A stretch of DNA of 64,000 bases. It comes from JAXGQE01 sp040766585 (GTDB lineage: Bacteria > Bacillota > SLNR01). Location of the stretch: assembly GCA_040766585.1 (NCBI GenBank), contig JAXGQE010000001.1, positions 235,101 through 299,100 on the forward strand. Reading direction: 5' to 3'. The notes beneath the pieces were generated by a model. The model had not been told where the DNA came from, did no database searches, and worked only from the letters and a program-made list of their open reading frames with translations. The position numbers were made by a program, and so were the translations under genes. Of the stretch, positions 1-8,395 are shown piece by piece (position 1 is the stretch's first letter; each line of letters begins with the position of its first letter).

Positions 1-463
1 ATTCATCCGCCAACACTCGAGCCATTTCTCTGAGCAGCGTGGTTTTCCCCACTCCGGGTCGTCCAAGCAGCAGAATATTTTTTCCGCTTTCCACCAAATC
101 TCGTATAATGTCGATGGTGCCAAAAACGGCTCTCCCGATCCGGCAGGTCAGGCCGATAATCTCGCCTCTACGATTTCGAATAGCGGAAATACGGTGCAGT
201 GTCCTTTCCAGGCCTGCCCGGTTATCCTGGGTGAAGCTGCTCAGCCGATTCACAACATATTGAATATCTTCTTTGGAGATGGATTTTTCAGCAAAAATCT
301 CCAACTGTTGAGCAAATCGAGCCTCCGGCGGACGGCCGAGATCCAAGACCACTTCGATCAGATCTTCTTTGTTTGGATGATTTTTCAATCTTTCCCTGAC
401 TCTGACTGGCAGTATTTCCAACAACTGATCCAGGTCATCGGTAATGCGAACCTGAGCATTCAA
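1..463 (-). CDS. AAA ATPase of the SpoIIIAA/Ycf45-like (R3H-associated) family, 3' part off the window
   Basis: Only the N-terminal ~154 residues lie in the window; the gene continues past position 1. The start is inferred as TTG at 461-463, preceded by GGAGGTG that overlaps the end of the upstream gene; the nearby ATG is out of frame. The visible part has a helical N-terminal region (about residues 1-95, including LDLGRPPEARF), then a short beta domain (RRGEIIGLTCRIGRAVFG) and a clear Walker A, GRPGVGKTTLLRE, near residue 140. This layout matches clostridial single-stranded nucleic-acid-binding ATPases resembling SpoIIIAA and plastid Ycf45, which often end in an R3H domain; that end is not visible here. 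It sits 3 bp after the decarboxylase-like gene and is probably co-transcribed with it. The function is unknown; family call is fairly sure, role is not. Confidence 0.75.
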   Translation of the reverse strand, partial: MNAQVRITDDLDQLLEILPVRVRERLKNHPNKEDLIEVVLDLGRPPEARFAQQLEIFAEKSISKEDIQYVVNRLSSFTQDNRAGLERTLHRISAIRNRRGEIIGLTCRIGRAVFGTIDIIRDLVESGKNILLLGRPGVGKTTLLREMARVLADE

Positions 464-466
464 GCT

Positions 467-1882
467 TTACACCTCCGCAAGTACTCTGATTTTGGTATCC
501 GGATGTTGGCTATGGGAATACAGGCTATTCAACCATTCCGGGGACAATCGCTCTCCCGGGAATAGATACTCGCCCGCAGTGTTTTCAAGTTTATATACCT
601 GCGCCAGCCTCATTCCTGCGGCCTTTGCTGCCGGTACCTGGAAAACGGTCTCTGCCTCCAAATCCTTTGGGTTCATACTGTGCACTCCCAGCACGGCTTT
701 GGATGCGCTCTCTTTTTGAGGGATGATCTGCAGGGATAGAAGTTCGTTGAGAATGTCGTCTGGATGGACCCGGGACCGTTTCAGTTCCGGACAATATATG
801 ACGTAGCTGCCGCTGTATCGAAGATGCGGTGACGGGTCTGCCGGGGAAATCACTTGCCCGGGGAAACAGATGGTGGCAATGATTGGATCCACCCCCAGAG
901 AATTTTGAATTTCATCGATGAATTTACCGGTTCTTTCCCCTGCGTTTTTGTATCGAAATTCAATGTATTTTCTGATTTGAATGGCATCCATCACTTTGGC
1001 GGGGCCGCACTGCCACAATTCATATCGAAAATCATCCAAGGCACTCATGATCACATAAGACGGGCTTGTGCTTTGAATAATCTGCAGTGCTTCCTGAATG
1101 CGTTCAGAAGAGACCGAGGAAGTCCCGCGATGCAGAAATCCTCCCTGTGCAGGGAATCCATCGAAATGGAAATCGGTTTGAATGCTGATATCTGCCAAGA
1201 TTTTTTTATCGCTGCGGTTGGATCCATGAAAAATCTTCGTTAATGGAGCCACGGAATCGTCGGTAATCAGGATCAGATTGTTTTCTTCGCAAAACTTCTT
1301 TACTGCCTGAATGTCGCAATCCAGCCCTGTTTCTGTGGTCGCCTGTAAAAACACCGCTTTACCGGCAGGATACTGGTCAAGCGCAGCCTGCAGGTCAGCG
1401 CAGGATGTGCTGGAGAAAATGGATTTCCTGTATATGGATTCTCCGGGCAGAAAAACGGGAATGAACCCTCCCAGCTTAGACGCCCGCCAGACATCCGGCC
1501 CCAGCCGTCGATCCGCAAAAAACGCATCCCCTGGAGACAAAACTGCAGCCAATGCAGCATACACGGCTGCTATTCTTCCAGCCACAATCAACCAGCTCTC
1601 CTGAGCCCCCAGTAAATCGGCTACTCTTTCCTGGGCTTCTCGGATACATCCTTCAGGTTGATGAAGATTGTCCAATCCGTTGACTTCCGTCAGATCTTTC
1701 ATCAGCAGCTGCTTCGAATATATGGACAGAAGCTGGGAATCCATGCCCCGCCCCTGTTTGTGGCCTGGAGTATGAAACGGGATGACCTTTTGATCAACAT
1801 ACTGGTCCAATGCTTTGGATATGGGTTTCAGGTAATGATTTTTAGCCAATTGGATCACCTCTGTATGGAACGAATTCGGCAA
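467..1882 (-). CDS. Orn/Lys/Arg decarboxylase-fold protein lacking the PLP lysine (probable pseudoenzyme)
   Basis: A 471-residue protein with the fold-type I architecture of Orn/Lys/Arg decarboxylases (YaaO/SpeA-like). The family N-terminus is intact: HTPGHKQG at residues 37-44 and a DLTEVNGLDNLHQPEG-type segment at about 63-78. The active site is not. The usual S-x-H-K motif that carries the PLP Schiff-base lysine reads TDFHF at about 236-240, so Phe stands where Lys is expected. The D-E-A-H-G motif reads DDSVAPL (208-214), the NGST-type phosphate loop reads VAGRIA (100-105), and the HKS motif reads RRLGPDV (125-131). The reading frame is full length with no stop or frameshift, which argues for a retained non-catalytic function rather than decay. 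The next gene, an AAA ATPase, starts 3 bp downstream. Fold assignment is confident; loss of activity is inferred from the residues. Confidence 0.8.
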   Translation of the reverse strand: MPNSFHTEVIQLAKNHYLKPISKALDQYVDQKVIPFHTPGHKQGRGMDSQLLSIYSKQLLMKDLTEVNGLDNLHQPEGCIREAQERVADLLGAQESWLIVAGRIAAVYAALAAVLSPGDAFFADRRLGPDVWRASKLGGFIPVFLPGESIYRKSIFSSTSCADLQAALDQYPAGKAVFLQATTETGLDCDIQAVKKFCEENNLILITDDSVAPLTKIFHGSNRSDKKILADISIQTDFHFDGFPAQGGFLHRGTSSVSSERIQEALQIIQSTSPSYVIMSALDDFRYELWQCGPAKVMDAIQIRKYIEFRYKNAGERTGKFIDEIQNSLGVDPIIATICFPGQVISPADPSPHLRYSGSYVIYCPELKRSRVHPDDILNELLSLQIIPQKESASKAVLGVHSMNPKDLEAETVFQVPAAKAAGMRLAQVYKLENTAGEYLFPGERLSPEWLNSLYSHSQHPDTKIRVLAEV

Positions 1883-1960
1883 TTTCAGGTGTTTTTCCTT
1901 TTCTCAAACAAAATAAGAAAGGATCGAGGTTCCCCTTCGATCCTTTCTTTCTTGCCTCCG

Positions 1961-2887
1961 TTATTCTCCGCAGCGTTTCAGGAGAATTTCCCAGTCTTTA
2001 TCGACTTTTGCCTGCAGTTCATCGATAATGTGCTCATTTTCCGGTCGGAACAGATGCTTGAATCTCCCCTGAATCTTCAGCCAGTCGCGAATGGGTCGTT
2101 TCTCTTTGGGCTTGTAGGTCAGTTTCCATTCCCCGTCAACTACTTCAAAGAGAGGCCAGTAGCAAGTTTCAACCGCGATACGGGCCAGTTCAATTCCTTC
2201 ATCCGATTCATATCTCCATCCCCGCGGGCAGGGTGCCATGACATTGAGGAATGCCGGTCCGTTCACTTCAAATCCCTTTTTGGCTTTTTTGTTCAGATCC
2301 TGCCAGTGGCTTGGCGATGCCTGGGCCACATACGGAATATTGTGAGCCGCCACAATGGCTGTCAGATCCTTTCGATTCTGCTGCTTCCCGGGAATTGCTT
2401 TCCCGGCCGGGCTGGTGGTTGTATCGGCTCCCAGAGGGGTAGCGCTGGAGCGCTGAATCCCGGTGTTCATGTAGGCTTCGTTATCATAGCAGACATACAT
2501 GAAATCGTGACCGCGTTCCAGGGCTCCGGACAAAGATTGGAAACCAATATCAAAGGTTCCTCCATCCCCGCCGAAAGCAACAAATTTAATCTTTTTGTCG
2601 GCTGGGATCTTGCCCTGTTTTTTCATCGCACGGTAAGCTGTTTCTACTCCGCTGATGGTTGCAGAAACATTCTCAAATGCGTTATGAATATAGGGGACTT
2701 TCCAGGCCGTATATGGAAAGACGGTTGTTGATACTTCCAGGCATCCGGTGGCACATCCCACAATTACGGGATTTTCTGCAGCAGCCAGGACCTGCCGGAC
2801 AACAACCGGAGCAACACAGCCGGCGCACATTCTATGACCGTTGCTCAGCAGTTCTTCTTTCGCGGAAAGTTCTTTTAAAGTTGCCAT
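1961..2887 (-). CDS. porB: 2-oxoacid:ferredoxin oxidoreductase, beta (TPP-binding) subunit, pyruvate type
   Basis: A 308-residue TPP-binding subunit of a pyruvate:ferredoxin oxidoreductase-type complex, which converts a 2-oxoacid plus CoA to acyl-CoA, CO2 and reduced ferredoxin in the cytoplasm. An N-terminal CAGC pair (about residues 22-25) and a later Cys supply iron-sulfur ligands. The TPP motif appears as GGDGGTFDIGFQSLSGALER (about 109-128), followed by YDNEAYMNTGIQRS, and a CPRGW segment is present. The start ATG has an AGGAGGTG ribosome site. It is the last gene of the porC-porD-porA-porB operon, 11 bp after porA. The four-subunit order and the YDNEAYMNTG signature favour pyruvate over branched-chain 2-oxoacids, but substrate cannot be fixed from sequence alone. 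Confidence 0.92.
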   Translation of the reverse strand: MATLKELSAKEELLSNGHRMCAGCVAPVVVRQVLAAAENPVIVGCATGCLEVSTTVFPYTAWKVPYIHNAFENVSATISGVETAYRAMKKQGKIPADKKIKFVAFGGDGGTFDIGFQSLSGALERGHDFMYVCYDNEAYMNTGIQRSSATPLGADTTTSPAGKAIPGKQQNRKDLTAIVAAHNIPYVAQASPSHWQDLNKKAKKGFEVNGPAFLNVMAPCPRGWRYESDEGIELARIAVETCYWPLFEVVDGEWKLTYKPKEKRPIRDWLKIQGRFKHLFRPENEHIIDELQAKVDKDWEILLKRCGE

Positions 2888-2898
2888 GTGTACACCTC

Positions 2899-4077
2899 CT
2901 ACTCTCTGACGCCGTGATAGTTCAATATCTGCACCGATGATCCATCGGCTGCTTCTTTCATTTTTTCAAGGATTTCGGTCACATCTTCCACATTCAAGTC
3001 TCTTCCTCCCAGTCCGTAGATGTAGCTGCTAATGACTGGGCGGGTGGGAGAATCATACATAGCTGCCCGTACTTCGTTGAATACCGGACCCCCGAAGCTG
3101 GAGAACGAATCGGACCGGTCCATAACGGCGATAGCCTTTGTGTTTTTCAGTGCCTCACGGATCTCTTCATTGGGGAAGGGTCGGAATACCCGGATCTTCA
3201 GTACTCCTGCTTTGACGCCCTTTTCCCTCATGGCATCCACGGCATCCTTGGCTGTCCCTGCAGATGATCCCAATACCACAACCGCAATTTCCGCATCATC
3301 CATGCGGTAACTCTCGAAAAAGCCGTACTTTCTCCCGGTGAGATTAGCGTATTCTTCGGCTACCTTGGCTATGACAGATTTGGCCTGGATCATACCTTCT
3401 GCCTGCTGCCTTTTGTGTTCGAAGTAATAGTCGTACAGATCAAGAGGACCGACTGTGATGGGATTGTCCGTGTCGAGAAGGACGGTGGTTGGGTCAAACT
3501 CGCCGATGAATTTCTTAACAGCATCATCTTCCAGGGTCTCCAGAGTATCCAGTGCATGACTGATAATAAATCCATCCATGGTGACCATGGTTGGAAGAAG
3601 CACATTCTTGTTCTCCGATATCCGGATTGCCTGAATCATATTGTCATAGGCTTCCTGCGCATTTTCCGAAAAAATTTGCAGCCAGCCTGAATCCCTTGCG
3701 CCCATGCTGTCACTGTGATCGCAGTGAATGTTGATCGGACCGCTGAGAGCCCTGTTGACAACCGGCATGACGATTGGCAGACGATTCGAGGCTGCAATAT
3801 ACAGCACTTCCCACATCAGCGCCAAACCGTTGGCAGAAGTGGCTGTCATAGCACGCACGCCTGAAGCAGAAGCCCCCACGGTCGCGCTCATGGCGCTGTG
3901 CTCGCTTTCCACCGTAATCGCTTCAGTTTTGACCAATCCTTCAGACACAAAGGATGAAAAGGTTTGTACAATTTCAGTTTGCGGCGTAATGGGGTAGGCA
4001 GCGACGACATCCGGCTCGATTTGTTTCATCGCCAGCGCTACGGCTTCATTGCCGCTCAATGCTACACGTTTTGCCAT
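2899..4077 (-). CDS. porA: 2-oxoacid:ferredoxin oxidoreductase, alpha subunit
   Basis: A 392-residue alpha subunit of the ferredoxin-dependent 2-oxoacid oxidoreductase. It starts MAKRVALSGNEAVALAMKQ and contains the pyrimidine-domain signature AAYPITPQTEIVQ (about residues 26-38) and SEHSAMSATVGAS. The C-terminal half carries the domain II motif VVLGSSAGTAKDAVDAMREKG. I place the start at the ATG whose A is at 4077, because GAGGAG lies just upstream; an in-frame ATG 33 bp further up lacks a good ribosome site. It lies between porD and porB in one operon. Four separate subunits, rather than one fused ~1170-residue PFOR, is the archaeal/thermophile-like arrangement found in a subset of Clostridia. 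Confidence 0.92.
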   Translation of the reverse strand: MAKRVALSGNEAVALAMKQIEPDVVAAYPITPQTEIVQTFSSFVSEGLVKTEAITVESEHSAMSATVGASASGVRAMTATSANGLALMWEVLYIAASNRLPIVMPVVNRALSGPINIHCDHSDSMGARDSGWLQIFSENAQEAYDNMIQAIRISENKNVLLPTMVTMDGFIISHALDTLETLEDDAVKKFIGEFDPTTVLLDTDNPITVGPLDLYDYYFEHKRQQAEGMIQAKSVIAKVAEEYANLTGRKYGFFESYRMDDAEIAVVVLGSSAGTAKDAVDAMREKGVKAGVLKIRVFRPFPNEEIREALKNTKAIAVMDRSDSFSSFGGPVFNEVRAAMYDSPTRPVISSYIYGLGGRDLNVEDVTEILEKMKEAADGSSVQILNYHGVRE

Positions 4078-4093
4078 TCCTTTTCTCTCCTCT

Positions 4094-4393
4094 CTAATTT
4101 TCGTTCTCATTCACCATGGTAATGGCTTGTATTTTTTCAGGACATTCCTTGGCACAGATACCGCATCCTTTGCAGTGCTTCAGGTCAATCCCTAGTACCT
4201 TTCCATCTTTAACCATTATGGCTCCATCCGGGCAATAGACCCAACATAGCAAGCAATGGATGCACTTGTTGTCATCGCGCACCGGTTTTGCGGAACGCCA
4301 GTCCCCTGTTTCATATGTTTCAGCGTTTCCGGCTTCCCGAATCACTCCGGCCTGGGGTACTTCCTTCCACCCCGCTTCTTTTCCACCACTCAT
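4094..4393 (-). CDS. porD: 2-oxoacid:ferredoxin oxidoreductase, delta subunit (2x[4Fe-4S])
   Basis: A 99-residue ferredoxin-like delta subunit that passes electrons from the TPP centre to soluble ferredoxin. It has two [4Fe-4S] motifs: CIHCLLCWVYCP at about residues 41-52 and CKGCGICAKECP at about 73-84. The start ATG overlaps the porC stop codon as ATGA, and porA follows after 16 bp, which points to translational coupling within the por operon. Confidence 0.92.
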   Translation of the reverse strand: MSGGKEAGWKEVPQAGVIREAGNAETYETGDWRSAKPVRDDNKCIHCLLCWVYCPDGAIMVKDGKVLGIDLKHCKGCGICAKECPEKIQAITMVNENEN

Positions 4394-4968
4394 GCGTTTT
4401 CCACCTCCTGGTAAGCTCTTTCGATGGCTTCCAGATTTCCTTTAATGACTTCTGGTTTGGTCCGGAATTTCTCTTCCAGCTGTACTTTCATAACATCCAT
4501 GAATGATTCAAATGGAAGAATTCCTGTAGCCTTAATCAATGCTCCCATCATGGGAGTATTGGGGATCGGACGACCGATGGTATCCATAGATATCTTGGAA
4601 GCATCCACGGTAAAAATTTTCTTTCCGCTTAGTTGCAGTTGTTTTCTGATATCTGCAGGTGTCATGTCCGTATTGATCAGCAATACTCCGTCTTCTGACA
4701 GACCACCGGCAACATCCACCTTTCCAAGCAATGTCGGATCCAGAACAACCACAATATCCGGTTCGTTGACGTGACAACGTAAACGAATGGGCTCACTGCT
4801 GATCCGATTAAAGGCCAATACAGGCGCTCCCATACGTTCCGGTCCGTACTCAGGAAATGCCTGGATATACAAGCCGGCATCGGATGCAGCTTCAGCCAGC
4901 AGCATGGCAGCAGTCTTAGCCCCTTGGCCTCCTCGGCCATGCCATCTTACCTCCACTAGTTTTTCCAA
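4390..4968 (-). CDS. porC: 2-oxoacid:ferredoxin oxidoreductase, gamma subunit
   Basis: A 192-residue gamma subunit that begins with the family signature VEVRWHGRGGQGAKTAAMLL. It is the first gene of the porCDAB operon. The start is a TTG at 4966-4968 with AGGAGG upstream; no better ATG is available. The promoter candidates lie in 5096-5130, just after the recR terminator. The product helps bind CoA and assemble the cytoplasmic complex. Confidence 0.92.
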   Translation of the reverse strand: MEKLVEVRWHGRGGQGAKTAAMLLAEAASDAGLYIQAFPEYGPERMGAPVLAFNRISSEPIRLRCHVNEPDIVVVLDPTLLGKVDVAGGLSEDGVLLINTDMTPADIRKQLQLSGKKIFTVDASKISMDTIGRPIPNTPMMGALIKATGILPFESFMDVMKVQLEEKFRTKPEVIKGNLEAIERAYQEVENA

Positions 4969-5095
4969 TTTTTTTCCTCCTCTCTTTCATCTTCTATGAC
5001 CAATCCCGGGTCATGAACGTAAAAAAAACACTCGAACCGCTTCTGTCACCAACAATCAAATCCCGAACAACACTGTTTGGAATCGTTGCAAAGTC

Positions 5096-5130
5096 ATTAT
5101 GAATATATCACAAGTGCAATGCAAAAACAA
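5096..5130 (-). promoter_or_regulatory. Probable sigma-A promoter(s) of the por operon
   Basis: Two overlapping -35/-10 pairs with 17-bp spacing read leftward: TTGTTT (5125-5130) with TATATT (5102-5107), and TTGCAT (5119-5124) with CATAAT (5096-5101). They start inside the T-tract of the recR terminator, so por transcription would begin immediately after recR ends. Which pair is used is not clear. Confidence 0.5.
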
Positions 5131-5178
5131 GACATCGCCAATATTTGTAATATTCAGAAATATATTGGAGATATCTTG
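5123..5178 (-). terminator. Rho-independent terminator after recR
   Basis: A long imperfect hairpin whose arms are 5162-5178 and 5128-5144 (CAAGATATC pairing with GATGTCTTG, then CCAATAT with ATATTGG) is followed on the minus strand by five T. It ends the dnaX-ybaB-recR transcript. Confidence 0.7.
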
Positions 5179-5194
5179 TTCAATTTTGCCTGAA

Positions 5195-5800
5195 TTAATT
5201 GACTTCTCGTCTGCCTTCCAGTGCCTTGGACAAAGTTACTTCATCCGCATATTCCAAATCTCCACCCACGGGTATCCCTTTGGCGATTCGGGTCACGCGA
5301 ATCCCCAGAGGCTTGATCAGACGGGCGATGTACATGGCGGTTGCTTCGCCTTCCACATTGGGGTTGGTTGCCAGGATAACTTCTTTGACCAGATTGCCTT
5401 TCAGTCGGTGCAGCAGCTCTTTTACTGTGATATCACTGGGACCGATTCCGTCCATGGGGGATATGACCCCATGCAGAATGTGGTACAACCCTTTGTAATC
5501 CCTTGTTTTTTCCATGGCAATCATGTCCCGCGGTGATTCAATGACGCAGATGACAGTCTGATCGCGCCGCTTATCGGAACATACGGAACATGGATTGACA
5601 TCCGTCAGGTTTCCGCAAATCTCACAGCGAACAATTTTCGTTTTTGCATCCAGCAAAGCCTGACTCAATTCACCGACTTCATCACTGGCCATAGTTAGTA
5701 TATGGAAAGCCAGCCTCTGTGCTGTTTTGGGACCAATCCCCGGCAAAGTGCTGAGCTGGTCAATGAGCTTGGCAATCGGATCTGAGTAATGAAGGACCAT
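5195..5800 (-). CDS. recR: Recombination protein RecR
   Basis: A 201-residue RecR, the ring-forming partner of RecO/RecF that helps load RecA at gaps. Seen: the N-terminal helix-hairpin-helix (LSTLPGIGPKTAQRLAFHIL, about residues 17-36), a zinc finger of the form CEICGNLTDVNPCSVC (58-73), and a Toprim domain beginning VICVIESPRDMIAMEK. Length is typical. It is the last gene of dnaX-ybaB-recR, an arrangement conserved in Firmicutes. Confidence 0.97.
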   Translation of the reverse strand: MVLHYSDPIAKLIDQLSTLPGIGPKTAQRLAFHILTMASDEVGELSQALLDAKTKIVRCEICGNLTDVNPCSVCSDKRRDQTVICVIESPRDMIAMEKTRDYKGLYHILHGVISPMDGIGPSDITVKELLHRLKGNLVKEVILATNPNVEGEATAMYIARLIKPLGIRVTRIAKGIPVGGDLEYADEVTLSKALEGRREVN

Positions 5801-5819
5801 AACTCCACCTCACCGCTAT

Positions 5820-6140
5820 TTAGAATATCCCCGGAATTTTCATGCCGCCGGTGATTTTGCCCATTTCGGCGGCCACCATTTCCTGTGCTTTCTTCAGCGC
5901 CTCGTTGACAGCCGCCATCACCAGATCCTCCAGCATTTCCTTATCGTCGGGATCGATGACCTTAGGATCAATAGTCATTTTCTTAATCTCATGGTGACCG
6001 TTGGCAACAACTGCAACCACTCCACCGCCGGATGTGGCTTCCACTGTTTTGTCTTTCAGCTCTTCTTGGAGTTTTGCCATATCCGCCTGCATTTTTTGCA
6101 CTTGCTTCATCATTTTATTCATATCCCCAAATCCTCCCAT
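5820..6140 (-). CDS. YbaB/EbfC nucleoid-associated protein
   Basis: A 106-residue small DNA-binding protein of the YbaB/EbfC family, characterised by MKQVQKMQADMAKLQEEL at the N-terminus and the core GGGVVAVVANGHHEIKKMTID. Members form dimers that bind DNA with little sequence preference. It lies 13 bp after dnaX and 19 bp before recR, the usual place (B. subtilis yaaK). A strong SD, GGGGGAG, precedes the ATG. Confidence 0.95.
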   Translation of the reverse strand: MGGFGDMNKMMKQVQKMQADMAKLQEELKDKTVEATSGGGVVAVVANGHHEIKKMTIDPKVIDPDDKEMLEDLVMAAVNEALKKAQEMVAAEMGKITGGMKIPGIF

Positions 6141-6153
6141 GAATATCTCCCCC

Positions 6154-7866
6154 TTAGTTGGATATATCTACTATCTTCCCTCCGAAAAGATCCACATCAT
6201 GATCCGCGATTTCGCCGGAATCCATTCCCTGTACTTCCGGATCATGAAGCCTGTCTGTTTTCGGTCCGGAAGATGGTCTTTTTTGCTGGATCGTCTCGCA
6301 GGAAATATGGATTTTCTCTTTGTACTGTTCCTTCAGAATCTCTTCAACGACTAACCTGTTTTCACGTTTTTCAATCTGCTCTTTGTGAATATCAAACGAA
6401 AATCCGATGACCAGATGGCTGTTTTCGTAGCGGATTGGCTGCCCTTCTGCCAAATATGAGTAGATTGTACGGCTTTTGTTTTTGGCTTTGTTCAGCACCT
6501 GCGGCCACAGGGCTTTAATGGTTGCATATGTCAGGACATCTTCCCCCGGATCTTCCATTTCCATCGGCATAATCTCTTCATCCGCATGCTCTTCGTCTAT
6601 GCTGGTTACGGGATCGTACCGAAACTCTTTCGCAGCTGGTTGGATATCGCCCTTTTCCTGGATTTGCAGTTTCCCATCCGGATTTCCCCACGTCTGCCGG
6701 TATCGATTCTCCTTCAATATAGCTATTTCTCTTTCCAAAGCGCGCAGCCGATCCGTAATCTGGGCATCTTTTTGGGAAGGCCCCAGACCCGTTACGCGAA
6801 TCAGGGCTGTTTCCACCGCAATTCTGGGCAGAATCGACCATCGAAGGTCATTTTCAGTTCGGGCCAGGAAATCAAGGATCTGGAGAATCTTTTCTTCATC
6901 AAACCCCGAAGACTGCTTTCGTATCTTTTCAATTCCCTCTTCCGACAGACTGACCAAATCACCTGGATGATCCATGCTCTTTACCACCAGGAGATTTCGA
7001 AAGTGCAGAACCAGCGCATGCACCAGTTCTTTGGGGTCTTTTCCGTTGTTGATCACTTCATTGACCAGTTCGATAATGCTTCTGTGGTCTTCAGACAGCA
7101 GGGCGTCTGCCATCCGGAAAGCGATGTCGTCATCAATGATGCCCAGTATGGAGATCACTTCTTTTTCGGTGATGGTCTTGTTCCCGAAGGAAGCAGCCTG
7201 CTCCAAAAGTCCCAAGGCATCCCTCATAGCTCCTTCTGCATGGCGCGCAATCAGCACCAGAGCCCCTTCATTGGTGTTAATCTGGTGAAAATCTGCAACC
7301 TCACGAAGGCGGCTGCTGATTTCTTTAATGGAGAGTCTTCGAAAATCAAATCGCTGACACCGGGATAAAATGGTAGCCGGCAGTTTATGGGGTTCCGTTG
7401 TGGCCAGAAGGAAGATGACATGTTCAGGTGGCTCTTCCAGTGTTTTCAGTAGGGCATTAAATGCTTCCGTTGTCAGCATATGTACTTCGTCAATGATGTA
7501 TACTTTCTTTTTGCCTTCCGCTGGCAGGTACCGTACTTTTTCTTTCAGATCCCGGATTTCATCAATGCCTCTGTTGGATGCTGCATCGATTTCCAGCACG
7601 TCCACAAATGAGCCGGCTGTAATACTCAGGCAGTTGTCACAGCGGTTGCATGGTTCGATATCCGGACCATTCAGACAATTCACTGTTTTGGCCAGTATCT
7701 TCGCAACACTGGTCTTCCCCGTTCCCCGGGGTCCGCTGAAAAGATACGCATGCCCGATCTGTCCTGCCTTCAGAGCGTTCTGCAGGGTGCGTACGATGTG
7801 TTCTTGTCCAACCACATCAGCAAATCGCTGGGGACGCCATTCCCGGTAAAATGCCCGATAGCTCAT
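6154..7866 (-). CDS. dnaX: DNA polymerase III gamma/tau subunit
   Basis: A 570-residue clamp-loader subunit. The first ~370 residues form the AAA+ module: SGPRGTGKTSVAKILAK (Walker A, ~residue 45), a CNRCDNCLSI zinc motif with CLNGPDIEPC before it, DAASNRG, KKVYIIDEVHM (Walker B) and a sensor-1 LATTEPHKLPATILSRCQRF. The tail is charged and variable, consistent with tau domains that contact DnaB and PolC/DnaE. I see no evident slippery A-tract needed to make a shorter gamma form. ATG with GAGGTG upstream. It lies downstream of the SRP RNA gene and leads the dnaX-ybaB-recR operon. Confidence 0.97.
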   Translation of the reverse strand: MSYRAFYREWRPQRFADVVGQEHIVRTLQNALKAGQIGHAYLFSGPRGTGKTSVAKILAKTVNCLNGPDIEPCNRCDNCLSITAGSFVDVLEIDAASNRGIDEIRDLKEKVRYLPAEGKKKVYIIDEVHMLTTEAFNALLKTLEEPPEHVIFLLATTEPHKLPATILSRCQRFDFRRLSIKEISSRLREVADFHQINTNEGALVLIARHAEGAMRDALGLLEQAASFGNKTITEKEVISILGIIDDDIAFRMADALLSEDHRSIIELVNEVINNGKDPKELVHALVLHFRNLLVVKSMDHPGDLVSLSEEGIEKIRKQSSGFDEEKILQILDFLARTENDLRWSILPRIAVETALIRVTGLGPSQKDAQITDRLRALEREIAILKENRYRQTWGNPDGKLQIQEKGDIQPAAKEFRYDPVTSIDEEHADEEIMPMEMEDPGEDVLTYATIKALWPQVLNKAKNKSRTIYSYLAEGQPIRYENSHLVIGFSFDIHKEQIEKRENRLVVEEILKEQYKEKIHISCETIQQKRPSSGPKTDRLHDPEVQGMDSGEIADHDVDLFGGKIVDISN

Positions 7867-7934
7867 ACAATCACCTCAACAGTTTTTCCTGTCCTCATTG
7901 TAGATTCTGGATCAATGGAAAATCACCTTCGAAA

Positions 7935-7972
7935 CAAAAAAGAAAGATGGCTTGGTTTGTCACCTTTCTTTG
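7935..7972 (-). terminator. Rho-independent terminator of the SRP RNA
   Basis: On the minus strand AAAGAAAGGTG pairs with CATCTTTCTTT (11 bp, one G-T wobble) and the T-rich arm runs into more T. It lies just past the SRP RNA 3' end and before dnaX. Confidence 0.7.
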
Positions 7973-7982
7973 AAAGACAATT

Positions 7983-8250
7983 GGTCGTGCCCCATCTTCG
8001 ACAGTCCCTTCCAGGCGTTACTCCTGCAGTTAACTCGAGCCAGGCGCGCCTGCGGCACATGAAATTGCCTACTTACCGCTGCTCCCTCCCGGGCCTGACG
8101 GGGTTCATAAGTTTCCATTGCGCAGGACCCGGCCGTCTTCATCACTTACAAAAGCCAGACCCCAAAAAGAAGTGCCTCACCATGGGCCTTCGACCCTGCT
8201 ATAGCGGATTGCAGGTACAGAGCACCGCTAACTCCCCGTCTAGCACGACC
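7983..8250 (-). ncRNA. ffs: Bacterial large signal recognition particle RNA (scRNA, 6S-type with Alu domain)
   Basis: A ~268-nt RNA in the Firmicutes scRNA position between tadA and dnaX. Its ends pair (GGTCGTGC at 8243-8250 with GCACGACC at 7983-7990). The distal S-domain hairpin recognised by Ffh is clear: GTCAGGCCCGGGAGGGAGCA with AGCGG on the other side, around 8080-8103. The 5' part (GCTAGACGGGGAGTTAGCGG) fits the Alu-type domain of the long Gram-positive form. It pairs with Ffh to target nascent membrane proteins. Ends are approximate. Confidence 0.92.
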
Positions 8251-8270
8251 AAGACCTTTATGGATATTAA

Positions 8271-8360
8271 TGGCGGAGAGAGAGGGATTCGAACCCTCGG
8301 TACAGTTTCCCGCACACACGCTTTCCAGGCGTGCCTCTTCAGCCTCTCGAGCATCTCTCC
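8271..8360 (-). tRNA. tRNA-Ser (anticodon GGA)
   Basis: A class II tRNA with a long variable arm. The acceptor GGAGAGA pairs with TCTCTCC, the discriminator is G and CCA is encoded. The anticodon loop CTGGAAA gives GGA, decoding UCC and UCU. This is the isoacceptor that would match the proposed UCC specifier in the serS T-box at 16257-16259. Confidence 0.96.
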
Positions 8361-8395
8361 GCAAAGTATTTCATTATCTGTACTATCTATTCTTA

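Noticed and set aside
2386..2402. TTCCCGGGAA-containing segment in porB as a Noc site
   Set aside because: Only the 10-bp core matches; the outer bases do not, and it occurs in ordinary coding sequence.
1658..2731. 357-codon plus-strand open frame opposite the decarboxylase-like and porB genes
   Set aside because: It is antisense to two clearly conserved proteins, has no family-like motifs and no ribosome site.
6154..7866. Programmed frameshift in dnaX to make gamma
   Set aside because: No A-rich slippery heptamer with downstream stop in the -1 frame could be identified by eye.
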